NCBI GenBank assembly: GCA_016929015.1
Contig: JAFGJQ010000457.1
Location: 1 to 44,873 of the forward strand
Length of the DNA stretch: 44,873 bases
Reading direction: 5' to 3'
From: Phycisphaerae bacterium
GTDB lineage: Bacteria; Planctomycetota; Phycisphaerae; UBA1845
The notes beneath the pieces are model-generated. The model was not told the origin of the DNA. It worked only from the letters and a program-made list of their open reading frames with translations, and did no database searches. The position numbers and the translations under genes were made by a program. This document shows, in pieces, positions 23,535 through 32,164 of the stretch. Within the stretch, counting starts at the first letter, position 1. Each line of letters begins with the position of its first letter.

Positions 23535-25916
23535 ATGACTGCTTTGACCGGGTCGCAAGACGAATCGCGGGTTTTGGCGGAGACCGAGGCGTTTCTTGCC
23601 CGGGGCGGGCACGTGGACGCGCGGACCTTGATAGGCCGCACGCGCCTGACGGAAGCGGCAGAAAGAGGTCACGAGTCGGTCGTACGCCTTCTCGCCGATC
23701 ACGGGGCGGATCTGATGGCGCGGACTTGTCGAGGAGACCGACCTGTTCACGCGGCTGCCAAATGGGGATATGTTTCGGTCGTTGCCTTGTTGCTTGACCG
23801 CGGAGTGGACGTCGATGCGCCGGGAGAATCAGGGCGCGCACCGCTGGCCTGCTGCGCGGGTAGCGAACGTTCAGTGGAGGTGGCGGCGCTGCTGATCGCT
23901 CGGGGCGCGGATGTCGGGCGGGTCGACGATGAAGGCGAGACGGCACTGCATCGCGCGGTACGGCGAGGTGACGAAGCGCTCACTGCATTCCTGATTGAGC
24001 ACGGCGCGGATCCAAATGCGGAAGTCGTTCCGCCGGCTGGCGATGAACCGGCAGCCCAGCCAGGGCAACGGAGGCTGACACCGTTGCATATCGCATCACT
24101 GGTGAACCGGCCGGCCCTGGCGGCGCTTCTGATTGAGAAGGGAGCGCGTCTGGACGTCTTCTCGGCAGCGGCCCTGGGAAAGGCGGATGACGTTGCGGCA
24201 ATGCTGGATGCTGACCCGTCGCTCGTACACGCATGGTTGGATGGACACCAATCGCTGCACTGTGCGGCTTCTTGTGGTCAAGCAGACGTGGTGAAGCTTC
24301 TTCTATCGCGCGGAGCAGACGTGCACGCACGCCGGCTTGACCGTTCTGAAGGCACTCCGCTGCACAGCGCGGCGTTCCTCACAGACGCATCCGTTGCACG
24401 GGCATTGCTGGCCGCCGGGGCCGATGTGAACGCACGGGATCGCGGAGGTGATACGCCTCTGCTCAAGGCAATGTTCACGGCGCACGCGGATGTTGTGGCG
24501 TCCCTCATCGACGCCGGTGCGGACGTTCACGCGAGGGACGAGACTGGGCGCACCCCTCTCCTGGCCCTGCGGGGAAAGTCGAAGCCCGAAGTTGTCTCGC
24601 TATTACTCCGGGCCGATGCGGACGTGAATGTGCATGACCCGAACGGCACGACGCCACTTCACGAGGCGGCACACTGCGGCAGCGAGCGGGCTGCGAGCAT
24701 TCTGATCGAAGCCGGTGCTGATGTTGGCGCCGCAAACTGCAAGCAGGAGACCCCGCTGCACGTCGCCGCGGCGCGCGGGCATCGAGGCATGCTGGAGCTT
24801 TTGCTCGATCACGGGGCCGACGTGCACGCACGTGACGAACGGGGTCGGACGGCCTTGGAGCGAGCGGTGCGGGCGCGACGTGGAGGCCGGGATACGGCGG
24901 CGCTGCTGCTTGAGCGGGGTGTGGACGTGGACTCGCGGAATAGCCGTGGCCAGACGGCCCTGTTCTGGGCGTGTGCGTTCGCCGAGGATGCTGTCGAGAC
25001 GGTGGAGTATTTGATCGCGGCCGGGGCGAAGATTGATGCCAGGGATGAGAACGGCGATTCACCATTGCACATGGCGGCCTACTGGGGACGGTTGGAGGTT
25101 GCCCGGTGTCTGGTCGACAAAGGCGCCGACGTCAACGCGCTGAATACGGCCGGGTGTTCGCCGCTGCATCTTGCGGCGGGCCGGGGGCATATCTCGCTGG
25201 TCGAGTTGCTTGCAGAGAAGGGGGCAGATGTGAATCCTGTGTCCATCTACGGGACTTCGGCGCTGCATGCCGCTTCCCTGGCGGGCGCCTGGGAAGTGGC
25301 CCAGTTACTGATCGGCCGGGGCGCGCCTGTGGACGTGTTCGCCGCCGCGGGCCTGGGCATGGTCGATAAGCTGGCAGAGTTTCTTGATCGTGACCCGGAG
25401 TGCGTTCGCGTCCGCATCGGAGCCGGGCCGACCGCCCTGGAATTTGCTGTCAGCGGGGGCTACGCAGCAGCAGCCGAGTTGTTGATCGAGCGCGGTGCGG
25501 ATGTGACCGCGCGGATGGATGATGGCAGCACGCCTCTGCACTCGGCCGCGTGGAATGGGCATCTGCCATTGGTCGAGCGGCTAGTGGCGTGCGGCGCCGA
25601 TGTGAACGCGCGGAAGGAAGACGGCGACATGCCGCTGCACCTGGCGATCTTCGCTGGGTGTCCGAGCGTGGCGGAGTTTCTGATCGCGGCCGGCGCGGAT
25701 GTGAACGCTGCCGGCGAAGACAATGAAACCCCTCTGCATCTGTGCGTATATAGTGGCGACGCGCAGACGGCGAAGCTGCTCCTTGATCGCGGGGCGGACA
25801 TCACAGCGCGGAACAAACATGGGAGGAGCGTGGTGGATGAATTTGAGGAGGACGCCGGTCCGCTCATCTGGAAAGACCTCGCCCTGCTGCTCCGGCCGTA
25901 TATGGAGCGAAGGTGA
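23535..25916 (+). CDS. Ankyrin-repeat protein (about 22 repeats)
   Basis: A 793-residue protein made almost entirely of 33-residue ankyrin repeats (consensus DxxGxTPLHxAAxxGHxxVxxLLIxxGADVNA). The ATG at 23535 follows GGAGG; an upstream in-frame ATG at 23475 lacks a site. No signal peptide or membrane segment is present, so it is probably cytoplasmic, unlike the secreted neighbour before it. Two repeats are atypical, with LDVFSAAALGKADDVAAMLDADP (nt about 24148) and VDVFAAAGLGMVDKLAEFLDRDP (nt about 25330). They are 394 residues apart, close to 12 repeat lengths, which suggests a duplicated 12-repeat block. Ankyrin stacks bind partner proteins; no partner can be named. No catalytic domain is attached. 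Confidence 0.93.
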   Translation: MTALTGSQDESRVLAETEAFLARGGHVDARTLIGRTRLTEAAERGHESVVRLLADHGADLMARTCRGDRPVHAAAKWGYVSVVALLLDRGVDVDAPGESGRAPLACCAGSERSVEVAALLIARGADVGRVDDEGETALHRAVRRGDEALTAFLIEHGADPNAEVVPPAGDEPAAQPGQRRLTPLHIASLVNRPALAALLIEKGARLDVFSAAALGKADDVAAMLDADPSLVHAWLDGHQSLHCAASCGQADVVKLLLSRGADVHARRLDRSEGTPLHSAAFLTDASVARALLAAGADVNARDRGGDTPLLKAMFTAHADVVASLIDAGADVHARDETGRTPLLALRGKSKPEVVSLLLRADADVNVHDPNGTTPLHEAAHCGSERAASILIEAGADVGAANCKQETPLHVAAARGHRGMLELLLDHGADVHARDERGRTALERAVRARRGGRDTAALLLERGVDVDSRNSRGQTALFWACAFAEDAVETVEYLIAAGAKIDARDENGDSPLHMAAYWGRLEVARCLVDKGADVNALNTAGCSPLHLAAGRGHISLVELLAEKGADVNPVSIYGTSALHAASLAGAWEVAQLLIGRGAPVDVFAAAGLGMVDKLAEFLDRDPECVRVRIGAGPTALEFAVSGGYAAAAELLIERGADVTARMDDGSTPLHSAAWNGHLPLVERLVACGADVNARKEDGDMPLHLAIFAGCPSVAEFLIAAGADVNAAGEDNETPLHLCVYSGDAQTAKLLLDRGADITARNKHGRSVVDEFEEDAGPLIWKDLALLLRPYMERR

Positions 25917-26254
25917 GATCCGTCATGCGGCCGCCCTGCGCACCATGCGCCGCACGGACCCGTCAACGAGACCGGCGGCAGGAGCTCGGCGACGTAACGT
26001 GCGAATCAGCCGAACTCCGATCGCTTACCGCCACACGCCGAGTGGGGTGGATTCAGACGTCGGGCCATCGGTTTCCACCTGTGTGGGGCTTTCGGCAGAA
26101 GGCAAGACCACTGCTCGAGGAGCAGTGGCACAATGCGGCTCTGACAAGAAGTCACGAAAGGCTACAGCATTTCTGCTGCAAACGTGGTACGCTTTCGCAC
26201 GAATGGGCGCGCCGGGCGTCCGGCGCCGCGATACCCGGGGAGGAAACTTGCTCC
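25917..26254. other. Intergenic region before the ABC operon
   Basis: The 338 bases are open in the frame of the ABC gene, but the translation is Arg/Cys-rich and unlike the family, so it is treated as non-coding. No terminator was found after the ankyrin gene. The ribosome-binding site GGGGAGGAAAC (about 26237-26247) closes the region. Confidence 0.4.
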
Positions 26255-27163
26255 GTGAATGCTGTTGAACTCACCGATATCACCAAGACCTTCGGCAGCC
26301 ATACGGCCGTCGACGGTCTCTCTCTGCACGTGCCGCAGGGGTCCATCTACGGCTTCATCGGGCCCAACGGGTCCGGCAAAACCACGACCCTGCGGATGAT
26401 CATGAACATCCTGTACCCGGACCGGGGGGCCATCTACGTCTTCGGCCGGCCACCTCGCGCCGCGTCAGACCAGATCGGCTACCTGCCCGAGGAACGCGGC
26501 CTGTACAAGCGGATGCGCGTGCTGGACCTGCTGCGGTTCTACGCCGAGCTCAAGGGATGCCGGGGCTTCAAGGCGGAGGCCCAGGCGTGGCTGGCCAAGC
26601 TGGGCCTGGCCGACTGGGGCAGCCGAAAGGTCGACGCCCTGTCCAAGGGCATGGCCCAGAAGGTGCAGTTCATCGCGGCGGTGATCGCCCGGCCGGAGCT
26701 GGTGATCCTGGACGAGCCGTTCTCCGGTCTGGACCCGGTCAACATGGAGGCGATCCGAGACGAGGTGCTGGAACTGAAGCGGAACGGGGCGACCATCATC
26801 TTCTCCACGCACGACATGGACGTGGCCGAGCAGATGTGCGACTTCATCTTCATGATCTTCCAGGGACAAAAGGTCCTGGACGGCACGCTGGACGACATCC
26901 AGCGGCAGTACGGCAACGACACATTGCGCGTCCAGGTGGAGGGCCTGCGTTTGACGGCCGAGGACCTGCCGGGCGTGGCCAAGGTGACCGACTTCGGGCA
27001 TCTGCAGGAGCTTCGGCTGAATGAAGACACCGATCCCCAGGGCGTTCTGGCCCGCCTGGTGCAGCGCGGGCGGGTCCGGCACTTCCAGGTGGCCAAGCCG
27101 TCGTTGCGAGACATTTTCGTTCGGATTGCCGGCCCACAGGCACAGGAGGTGACGCATGCGTAA
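26255..27163 (+). CDS. ABC transporter ATP-binding protein, NatA-like
   Basis: A 302-residue ATPase. The GTG at 26255 follows GGGGAGG by about 11 bases; the frame is open further upstream, but that part does not resemble the family. The protein shows Walker A GPNGSGKTT (36-44), Q-loop region near YLPEERGLY (77-84), signature LSKGMAQKV (129-137), Walker B LVILDEPFSGLDP (149-161) and H-loop His186 (STHDMD). The YLPEERGLYKRM motif and the C-terminal extension (about 215-302) are typical of the NatA group of ABC-2 exporters. Its stop overlaps the start of the permease gene (ATGCGTAA), indicating translational coupling. In Bacillus NatAB exports sodium; the substrate here is not shown by the sequence. 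Confidence 0.93.
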   Translation: MNAVELTDITKTFGSHTAVDGLSLHVPQGSIYGFIGPNGSGKTTTLRMIMNILYPDRGAIYVFGRPPRAASDQIGYLPEERGLYKRMRVLDLLRFYAELKGCRGFKAEAQAWLAKLGLADWGSRKVDALSKGMAQKVQFIAAVIARPELVILDEPFSGLDPVNMEAIRDEVLELKRNGATIIFSTHDMDVAEQMCDFIFMIFQGQKVLDGTLDDIQRQYGNDTLRVQVEGLRLTAEDLPGVAKVTDFGHLQELRLNEDTDPQGVLARLVQRGRVRHFQVAKPSLRDIFVRIAGPQAQEVTHA

Positions 27164-28469
27164 GATCCTCGTCATCGCCGTGCGGGAATACCAGGCGGCG
27201 GTCCGCACCAAGATGTTCATCATCACGCTGGTGCTGATGCCGGTTCTGTGCACAGGCGGGCTGATCACACACAAGTTGCTTGGCGGGCAGGTGGACACGA
27301 CGGATCGCCGCGTGGCCGTGATCGATCGGTCGGGCATCCTGTTCGACGTGCTGGCGAAGGCATCGGATGAGCGTAACGCGTCCCTGAAAGATCCGAAGAC
27401 CGGCGAAAAGACCGGCCCCGCGTTCTTCTTCGATTCTGTTGCGCCCGACGACGCGGACCCCGACGGCCAGCGTCTGGCCCTGTCGAACGACATCCGCCAG
27501 GGCAGGTACTTCGCGTTCATTGAGATCGGTCCGGACGTGGTGGAGCCAGAGGCTGACCCGGAGCGGGCCTGCATCGAATACTACACCGACACGCCCATGT
27601 ACTTTCCAATCCAGAAGTTCGTCGACAGCCTGCTGAACAATGCGATTCAGTCGCACCGTCTGGCCAAGGCGGGCATCGACAAGACGGTGGTGGACCGCGC
27701 GACCCGCTGGGTGCCGGTGGAAACGCTCGGCCTGGTCCAGGTTGACGCGAAGACGGGCGAGGTTCGTGGTGCGGACCGCAAGTCGATAGAAGCGCACGTC
27801 GGCGTGGTCGTATTTTGCCTTTTCCTGGTGTTCATGGTCATCACGGTCGGGGCCGTGCCGCTGATGCAGAGCGTGCTGGAGGAGAAGATGCAGCGGATCG
27901 CCGAGGTTTTGCTGGGCTCCGTTACGCCGTTTCAGCTCATGGCGGGCAAGCTTCTGGGAGTGGTGGGCGTGTCTCTCACCGTGCTGGTCTTGTACGTCAT
28001 CGCGGGCGTGGGCGTGGCCGAGGCGGTCGGTCTGAAGTCCGTCGCAACCCGGTCGCTGATCGCGTGGATCGTGGCCTATCAGATGCTGGCGATCCTGATG
28101 TTCGGCTCGTTCTTCAGCGCCATCGGGGCCGCGTGTTCGGACCTCAAAGAAGCGCAGAGCGCATTCCTGCCGGTCTGGCTCATCGTGTGCGTGCCGATGT
28201 TCATGCTGGGCCCGATCCTGGAGGAACCGACCAGCACGTTTGCCACGGTTGTGTCGCTGATTCCGCTGTTCACACCCATTGTGATGATCGTGCGGCTGGC
28301 GGCCGTGCCCGTCATTCCGCTGTGGCAGCCGATGCTGGGCGTGGTGCTCACGCTGGCGATGACGGCATTGGCGGTGTTCGCGTCTGGGCGAATCTTTCGG
28401 GTGGGCCTGCTGATGCAGGGCAAAGGCGCCAGCTTCCGTGACATGCTGCGATGGGCCATTCGAGGGTGA
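27156..28469 (+). CDS. ABC-2 type permease, NatB-like
   Basis: A 437-residue membrane protein overlapping the ATPase gene by 8 bases. Topology is that of NatB-type ABC-2 permeases: one membrane helix near residues 18-38 (MFIITLVLMPVLCTGGLI), a large extracytoplasmic domain (about 45-208), then six hydrophobic helices (from VGVVVFCLFLVFMVITVGAVPLM, about 211-232, to AMTALAVFASGRIFRVG). The cytoplasmic loop EEKMQRIAEVLLGSVTPFQLMAGKLLG is characteristic of the family. With the preceding ATPase it should form an exporter; sodium is a family-based guess only. No clear terminator follows; a cytochrome-like gene begins about 100 bases later on the same strand. Confidence 0.92.
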   Translation: MRKILVIAVREYQAAVRTKMFIITLVLMPVLCTGGLITHKLLGGQVDTTDRRVAVIDRSGILFDVLAKASDERNASLKDPKTGEKTGPAFFFDSVAPDDADPDGQRLALSNDIRQGRYFAFIEIGPDVVEPEADPERACIEYYTDTPMYFPIQKFVDSLLNNAIQSHRLAKAGIDKTVVDRATRWVPVETLGLVQVDAKTGEVRGADRKSIEAHVGVVVFCLFLVFMVITVGAVPLMQSVLEEKMQRIAEVLLGSVTPFQLMAGKLLGVVGVSLTVLVLYVIAGVGVAEAVGLKSVATRSLIAWIVAYQMLAILMFGSFFSAIGAACSDLKEAQSAFLPVWLIVCVPMFMLGPILEEPTSTFATVVSLIPLFTPIVMIVRLAAVPVIPLWQPMLGVVLTLAMTALAVFASGRIFRVGLLMQGKGASFRDMLRWAIRG

Positions 28470-28571
28470 TATTCAGTGTTGCTTTAATCGCGAAGCCTGT
28501 GTGCAGCAGGGCGTCCGCTCGGCATTTCGAGTTCAACCCAACCAGTCCCGCGGGCGATACCGGTGTTGAGT

Positions 28572-29078
28572 ATGTCCGCATTCCGTCTGCCAGATCGGCT
28601 CACGCTCGCGGTATCGCTCGCCGTCGCCGGATCGCTGGCGTTGGGAGTGGCCAGCCCCTGGGGATGCTCTGCCGGGGCCGGAATCGCCGCAGCCCCCTCC
28701 AACTCGAACTCCACAGGTGAGCCGGTCACCCCGGAGGTCAACGACAACGGGTCCAACACGCCCGGCACCGGTCCGGTGCTGGAGCTTCTGGGTGACGGGG
28801 CGGCCGGCGGCTCGCTGTACCACGCCGTCACCCGCGGGTGCTACGTGTGTCATGGCGACCTGGCCGAAGGGACCGCGTTGGCGCCGGGCATCACCACGGC
28901 CACCGCGACGGAAGTCCAGGGGGCGCTGATGTCCGGCACGCGGCACACCGGTGGTCCGCAGGTCGACCTGACGGCCCAGGATTTCGCCGACCTGGCCGCC
29001 TTCCTGGAGCATCCCGATCCCGCCACCCCGGATGTCAACAGCAACGGGCCCGACGCGGACACCAACGGCCTGTCCTGA
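28572..29078 (+). CDS. c-type cytochrome-like lipoprotein
   Basis: A 168-residue exported protein. The N-terminus (LPDRLTLAVSLAVAGSLALG...PWGC) is a signal peptide, possibly of lipoprotein type at Cys32. After an Asn/Ser/Thr/Pro-rich linker (42-70) comes one heme-attachment motif, CYVCH (Cys90, Cys93, His94), in a short cytochrome c domain (SLYHAVTRGCYVCHGDLAEGTA... to DLTAQDFADLAAFLEHP). Met121 (ALMSGTRHTGG) is the likely sixth iron ligand. The C-terminus is again a Pro/Asn/Asp tail. It would carry electrons on the periplasmic side; the partner is unknown. The start is uncertain: ATG 28572 is chosen over GTG 28563, and neither has a strong ribosome-binding site. Confidence 0.8.
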   Translation: MSAFRLPDRLTLAVSLAVAGSLALGVASPWGCSAGAGIAAAPSNSNSTGEPVTPEVNDNGSNTPGTGPVLELLGDGAAGGSLYHAVTRGCYVCHGDLAEGTALAPGITTATATEVQGALMSGTRHTGGPQVDLTAQDFADLAAFLEHPDPATPDVNSNGPDADTNGLS

Positions 29079-29118
29079 CCGTACCGCGGAGAGCATCCAC
29101 TCTGCCCGCCCGTTGTGC

Positions 29119-29147
29119 TTGTGAGCAGCGGCACGAAGCGATAGTAT
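29119..29147 (+). promoter_or_regulatory. Candidate promoter of the citrate synthase gene
   Basis: TTGTGA (29119-29124) and TAGTAT (29142-29147) are separated by exactly 17 bases; each matches its consensus at 4 of 6 positions. Transcription would begin near 29154, just before a hairpin at 29159-29192. Consensus-based only. Confidence 0.35.
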
Positions 29148-29158
29148 GCACGCCGTCG

Positions 29159-29192
29159 GCGGGGCAGGTGTCGGGAAAGCCCGGTGCCCCGC
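29159..29192 (+). promoter_or_regulatory. Hairpin in the citrate synthase leader or terminator of the upstream gene
   Basis: GCGGGGCA (29159-29166) pairs with TGCCCCGC (29185-29192), enclosing a second stem CGGG/CCCG (29172-29175 with 29180-29183, loop AAAG). It is followed by TCATTCCTTTTCC. If the candidate promoter is right this is the first structure in the gltA mRNA. Otherwise it may be a weak terminator of the cytochrome gene. Confidence 0.45.
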
Positions 29193-29222
29193 TCATTCCT
29201 TTTCCACGATAGAGGTGAAATT

Positions 29223-30530
29223 ATGGCAACCATTCAGGACACGCTGGCGCAGAGGATCCCGGTGTGGCGCGAGGAGATCGCATCCATTCGGAAAGGGTTT
29301 GGGGAAAAAGTCATCTCCCAGGTGACCGTGGACCAGGCGTACGGCGGCATGCGCGGCGTCAAGGGACTGGTGTGCGACACGTCGGTGGTCGAACCGGACA
29401 AGGGTTTGATTATCCGCGGCAATCCGCTGCTGGAGATCAAGGACCTTTGGCCGGAGGACATCTTCTTCCTTCTGTTGACCGGTGAGCGTCCGGACACACA
29501 GACGCGCGAGTCCATCCAGCGAGAGTATGACAAGCGAGCGGACGTTCCCGACTACGTCTGGGATGTTCTGCGCGCCATGCCGTCGGATAGTCACCCGATG
29601 TGCATGCTCAGCACGGCGATTCTGTGCATGGAGCGGGAGAGTCGCTTCCGCGCGTCCTATGACGAAGGCATGCCGAAGGGCGACTACTGGATGCCGACGC
29701 TGGAAGACAGCCTGACGCTGCTGGCGCGGCTGCCCGGCATCGCGGCCGGCATCTACCGCATGCGGTACAAAAAGGGCGACCGCATCGCGTGGACGAAGGG
29801 GCTGGACTGGGGTGCGAACTACGCGAAGATGCTGGGCATCCCCGACCCGCAAGGAGGCTTTGCGCAGCTCATGCGGCTGTACCTGAACTTCCATTCGGAC
29901 CATGAAGGCGGCAACGTGTCGGCTTTCTCTTGCCACACCATCGGCTCGGCGCTGTCCGACGCATACTACGCCGTTTCGGGCGGACTGAACGGCCTGGCCG
30001 GTCCGCTGCACGGGCTGGCCAACCAGGAATGCCTGAACTGGATCCTGGAGGTGATGAAGAAGTTCGAAGGCGTGCCGTCGGAGAAGGCACTGCGTGACTT
30101 CGCCTTCGAGACGCTGCGCCAGGGCAAAGTAGTCCCCGGCTACGGCCACGCCGTGCTGCGAGTGGTGGATCCGCGCTACACCGGTTTCCTGGAGTTCGGG
30201 CAGAAGCACATGGCAGACGACCCGGTGTTCCAGACGGTGGAACGCGTGTTCAACGTGGTTCCCAAGGTTCTGCAGGAATACTCGGAAGAGCGGGTCAAGG
30301 CCGGCAAGGCGCCGATCGCCAACTGCTGGCCGAACGTGGACGCCGGCTCGGGCGCCCTGTTGTACCATTACGGGTTGAAGGAGTTCCCGTATTACACCGT
30401 GCTGTTCGCCGTCTCGCGGGCGATGGGCATGCTGGCCCAGCTTACGCTGAACCGGGCGATGGGCACGGCCATCACAAGGCCGAAGTCCGTCTCCACGCAG
30501 TGGATGAAGGCCAACGCGCCCAAGGCGTAG
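29223..30530 (+). CDS. gltA: Citrate synthase, eukaryotic (Si) type
   Basis: A 435-residue enzyme that condenses acetyl-CoA and oxaloacetate to citrate at the TCA-cycle entry. The ATG follows AGAGGTGAAATT. The catalytic residues are His263 (GPLHGLANQE), His309 (VPGYGHAVLR) and Asp373 (NVDAGSG). The sequence follows the mitochondrial-type enzyme rather than the NADH-inhibited E. coli type: FHSDHEGGNVSAF, GGLNGLAGPLHGLANQE, DPRYTGFLEF, YYTVLFAVSRAMGMLAQL and RPKSVSTQW all align to the eukaryotic pattern. One difference is Gly375 where the mitochondrial enzyme has His in DAHSG. It has its own candidate promoter and a very strong terminator, so it is likely a single-gene unit. Confidence 0.96.
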   Translation: MATIQDTLAQRIPVWREEIASIRKGFGEKVISQVTVDQAYGGMRGVKGLVCDTSVVEPDKGLIIRGNPLLEIKDLWPEDIFFLLLTGERPDTQTRESIQREYDKRADVPDYVWDVLRAMPSDSHPMCMLSTAILCMERESRFRASYDEGMPKGDYWMPTLEDSLTLLARLPGIAAGIYRMRYKKGDRIAWTKGLDWGANYAKMLGIPDPQGGFAQLMRLYLNFHSDHEGGNVSAFSCHTIGSALSDAYYAVSGGLNGLAGPLHGLANQECLNWILEVMKKFEGVPSEKALRDFAFETLRQGKVVPGYGHAVLRVVDPRYTGFLEFGQKHMADDPVFQTVERVFNVVPKVLQEYSEERVKAGKAPIANCWPNVDAGSGALLYHYGLKEFPYYTVLFAVSRAMGMLAQLTLNRAMGTAITRPKSVSTQWMKANAPKA

Positions 30531-30557
30531 GCGCGCGGTCATTCCAAGACCATTCCA

Positions 30558-30592
30558 GGCCGGCGGGTGTCGCACCCGCCGGCCTTTCTGTT
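30558..30592 (+). terminator. Rho-independent terminator of citrate synthase
   Basis: A perfect 12-base-pair stem, GGCCGGCGGGTG (30558-30569) with CACCCGCCGGCC (30573-30584), encloses a TCG loop and is followed by TTTCTGTT. It begins 28 bases after the stop codon. Confidence 0.88.
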
Positions 30593-30666
30593 ACACTGGA
30601 ACGCGCGGCGGACGGGAGTGGCGTGCCGTCCGGCCACGATGAATGAACCCGGCGGGAGATTGTGAC

Positions 30667-32133
30667 GTGCCCCTGAGATTGCCCGTTTCGTTTGCGCTCG
30701 GCCTGGCGGCGGCGGTTGCCGGCTGCAGCATGGCCCCGGCGTTTCCGGCCCGTCCCGTGGAGGCCCACGTTCAGGAACTGGCGTTCGATATGAACGAGGA
30801 CGGGCGGGACGATTACTGGCAACGTCTCAACGACCAGGGGCAGAAGGTCGAGCTTCGCTTCGACACGAACGGGGACGGCAAGCCGGACGAGACGGTGCGG
30901 CCGGCCGATTTGCCGCCGTCGGAGTGCGTTCACGCGATCATCGTGCTGGACGGCGTGCCGTTTGAAGTCGCCGCCTCCCTCTACGACGAAGGATGGCTGC
31001 GGCTGTTTCCACGTCCCAGTCGCGCAGTGAGCGTGTTCCCCGTGATGACCGACCTGGCCCTCTCCCGCGTGTTCACGAAAGAGACGTGCCTGGGCTACGA
31101 GGCCCAATATTGGGACCGCGCCCGCAAGCGGCCCAGCGACGGCAACTGGGTGTACCTCAGCGGGACCAATGCGCCGTGGCGGCCTCGCATGGACTACAGT
31201 TGCTCGATCTGGCTGGACGCCAAGAGCTACCTCGATCCGGAATCGCTGTGGCGTGATGAGCTGGGCGGCATCACCCGTGCCATACGCCGCAGTCAGAGCG
31301 GGACCGTGCGCGTCTACTCCGTCGCCACGGCCGGTCTGGCCACGCGACGCGGACGCGACGCCATCGTGGACTGCCTCCAGACCGTCGACCGCCTGTGCGA
31401 GCGACTGACGTGGGAGCGCCGCGGCCGAATCCGGTTCACGATCTTCGCCGATCACGGGCACGACCTGGTCCCCGCCGAGAACGTCGATCTTCGCCCGCAC
31501 CTGGAGGCCGCCGGGTTCCGATCCTCCCAGCGACTGGAAGACCACCGATCCGTGTACATCGCGCGGTTCGGCCTCGTGTCATGTGCCGTGCTGAACGCGC
31601 AGGATCCGGAGGGCGTCGCCGAGGCGCTGGCAACCCACCCGGCCGTAGACCTTGTGGCATACCCCAAGCCTGCCGCGCCGGGCAACAGCGTGATCATCGT
31701 GCGGCGCGGCCGGGAGACGGCGGAAATCAGCCGGGATGAGCAAGGCGGCTTCCTGTACCGAGCGTTGGAAGGCGATCCGCTGCGGCTGGCCCCCATCCGC
31801 ATCGGCCTGAGCGAGGCCGGCAAGCTGACGGCGAACGGCACCGCGGCAGACCGCGACTGGTTTGACGCCACCGTGACGCACGAGTATCCGGATCCACTGT
31901 ATCGCGTCTGGCTGGCTTTCAACGGGCTGGTGCGGAATCCCGCGGACGTGATCGTCAGCCTGAAGGAGGGCTGCTACACCGGCAGCGGGTTCTTCTCCGC
32001 GATGGTGTCGGTGGCCAGCACGCACGGCGCCCTGACGCAGCGCGGCAGCACGACCTTTGCCGTGTCCAACCACATCGCGCTGCCGCCGACTCTTCGCGTG
32101 GAAGACCTTGCCGCCTGGGTACGTCCGGAATGA
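30667..32133 (+). CDS. Lipoprotein with alkaline-phosphatase/phosphodiesterase-like domain
   Basis: A 488-residue protein. The GTG at 30667 is chosen because GGGAGAT lies 6 bases upstream and it gives a clean lipoprotein signal ending AVAGC (Cys20); an ATG at 30643 is the alternative. Residues 40-77 carry two calcium-loop-like motifs, DMNEDGRDD and DTNGDGKPD. The main domain starts with IIVLDGVPFE (Asp95), then VSVFPVMTDLALSRVF, where Thr128 matches the nucleophile position of nucleotide pyrophosphatases (FPTKTFPNH pattern), and later FADHGHD (Asp262, His263). This suggests the alkaline phosphatase superfamily, with a divergent metal site. Family identity and substrate remain uncertain. It is convergent with the MBL gene, only 31 bases apart. 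Confidence 0.78.
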   Translation: MPLRLPVSFALGLAAAVAGCSMAPAFPARPVEAHVQELAFDMNEDGRDDYWQRLNDQGQKVELRFDTNGDGKPDETVRPADLPPSECVHAIIVLDGVPFEVAASLYDEGWLRLFPRPSRAVSVFPVMTDLALSRVFTKETCLGYEAQYWDRARKRPSDGNWVYLSGTNAPWRPRMDYSCSIWLDAKSYLDPESLWRDELGGITRAIRRSQSGTVRVYSVATAGLATRRGRDAIVDCLQTVDRLCERLTWERRGRIRFTIFADHGHDLVPAENVDLRPHLEAAGFRSSQRLEDHRSVYIARFGLVSCAVLNAQDPEGVAEALATHPAVDLVAYPKPAAPGNSVIIVRRGRETAEISRDEQGGFLYRALEGDPLRLAPIRIGLSEAGKLTANGTAADRDWFDATVTHEYPDPLYRVWLAFNGLVRNPADVIVSLKEGCYTGSGFFSAMVSVASTHGALTQRGSTTFAVSNHIALPPTLRVEDLAAWVRPE

Positions 32134-32164
32134 CCCACCCCCGCATCGAAGAGCACTTCCTTCC

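Noticed and set aside
25913-26254. N-terminal extension of the NatA-like ATPase
   Set aside because: The frame is open, but the extra 114 residues are Arg/Cys-rich and unlike the family; the GTG at 26255 has a good ribosome-binding site and fits family length.
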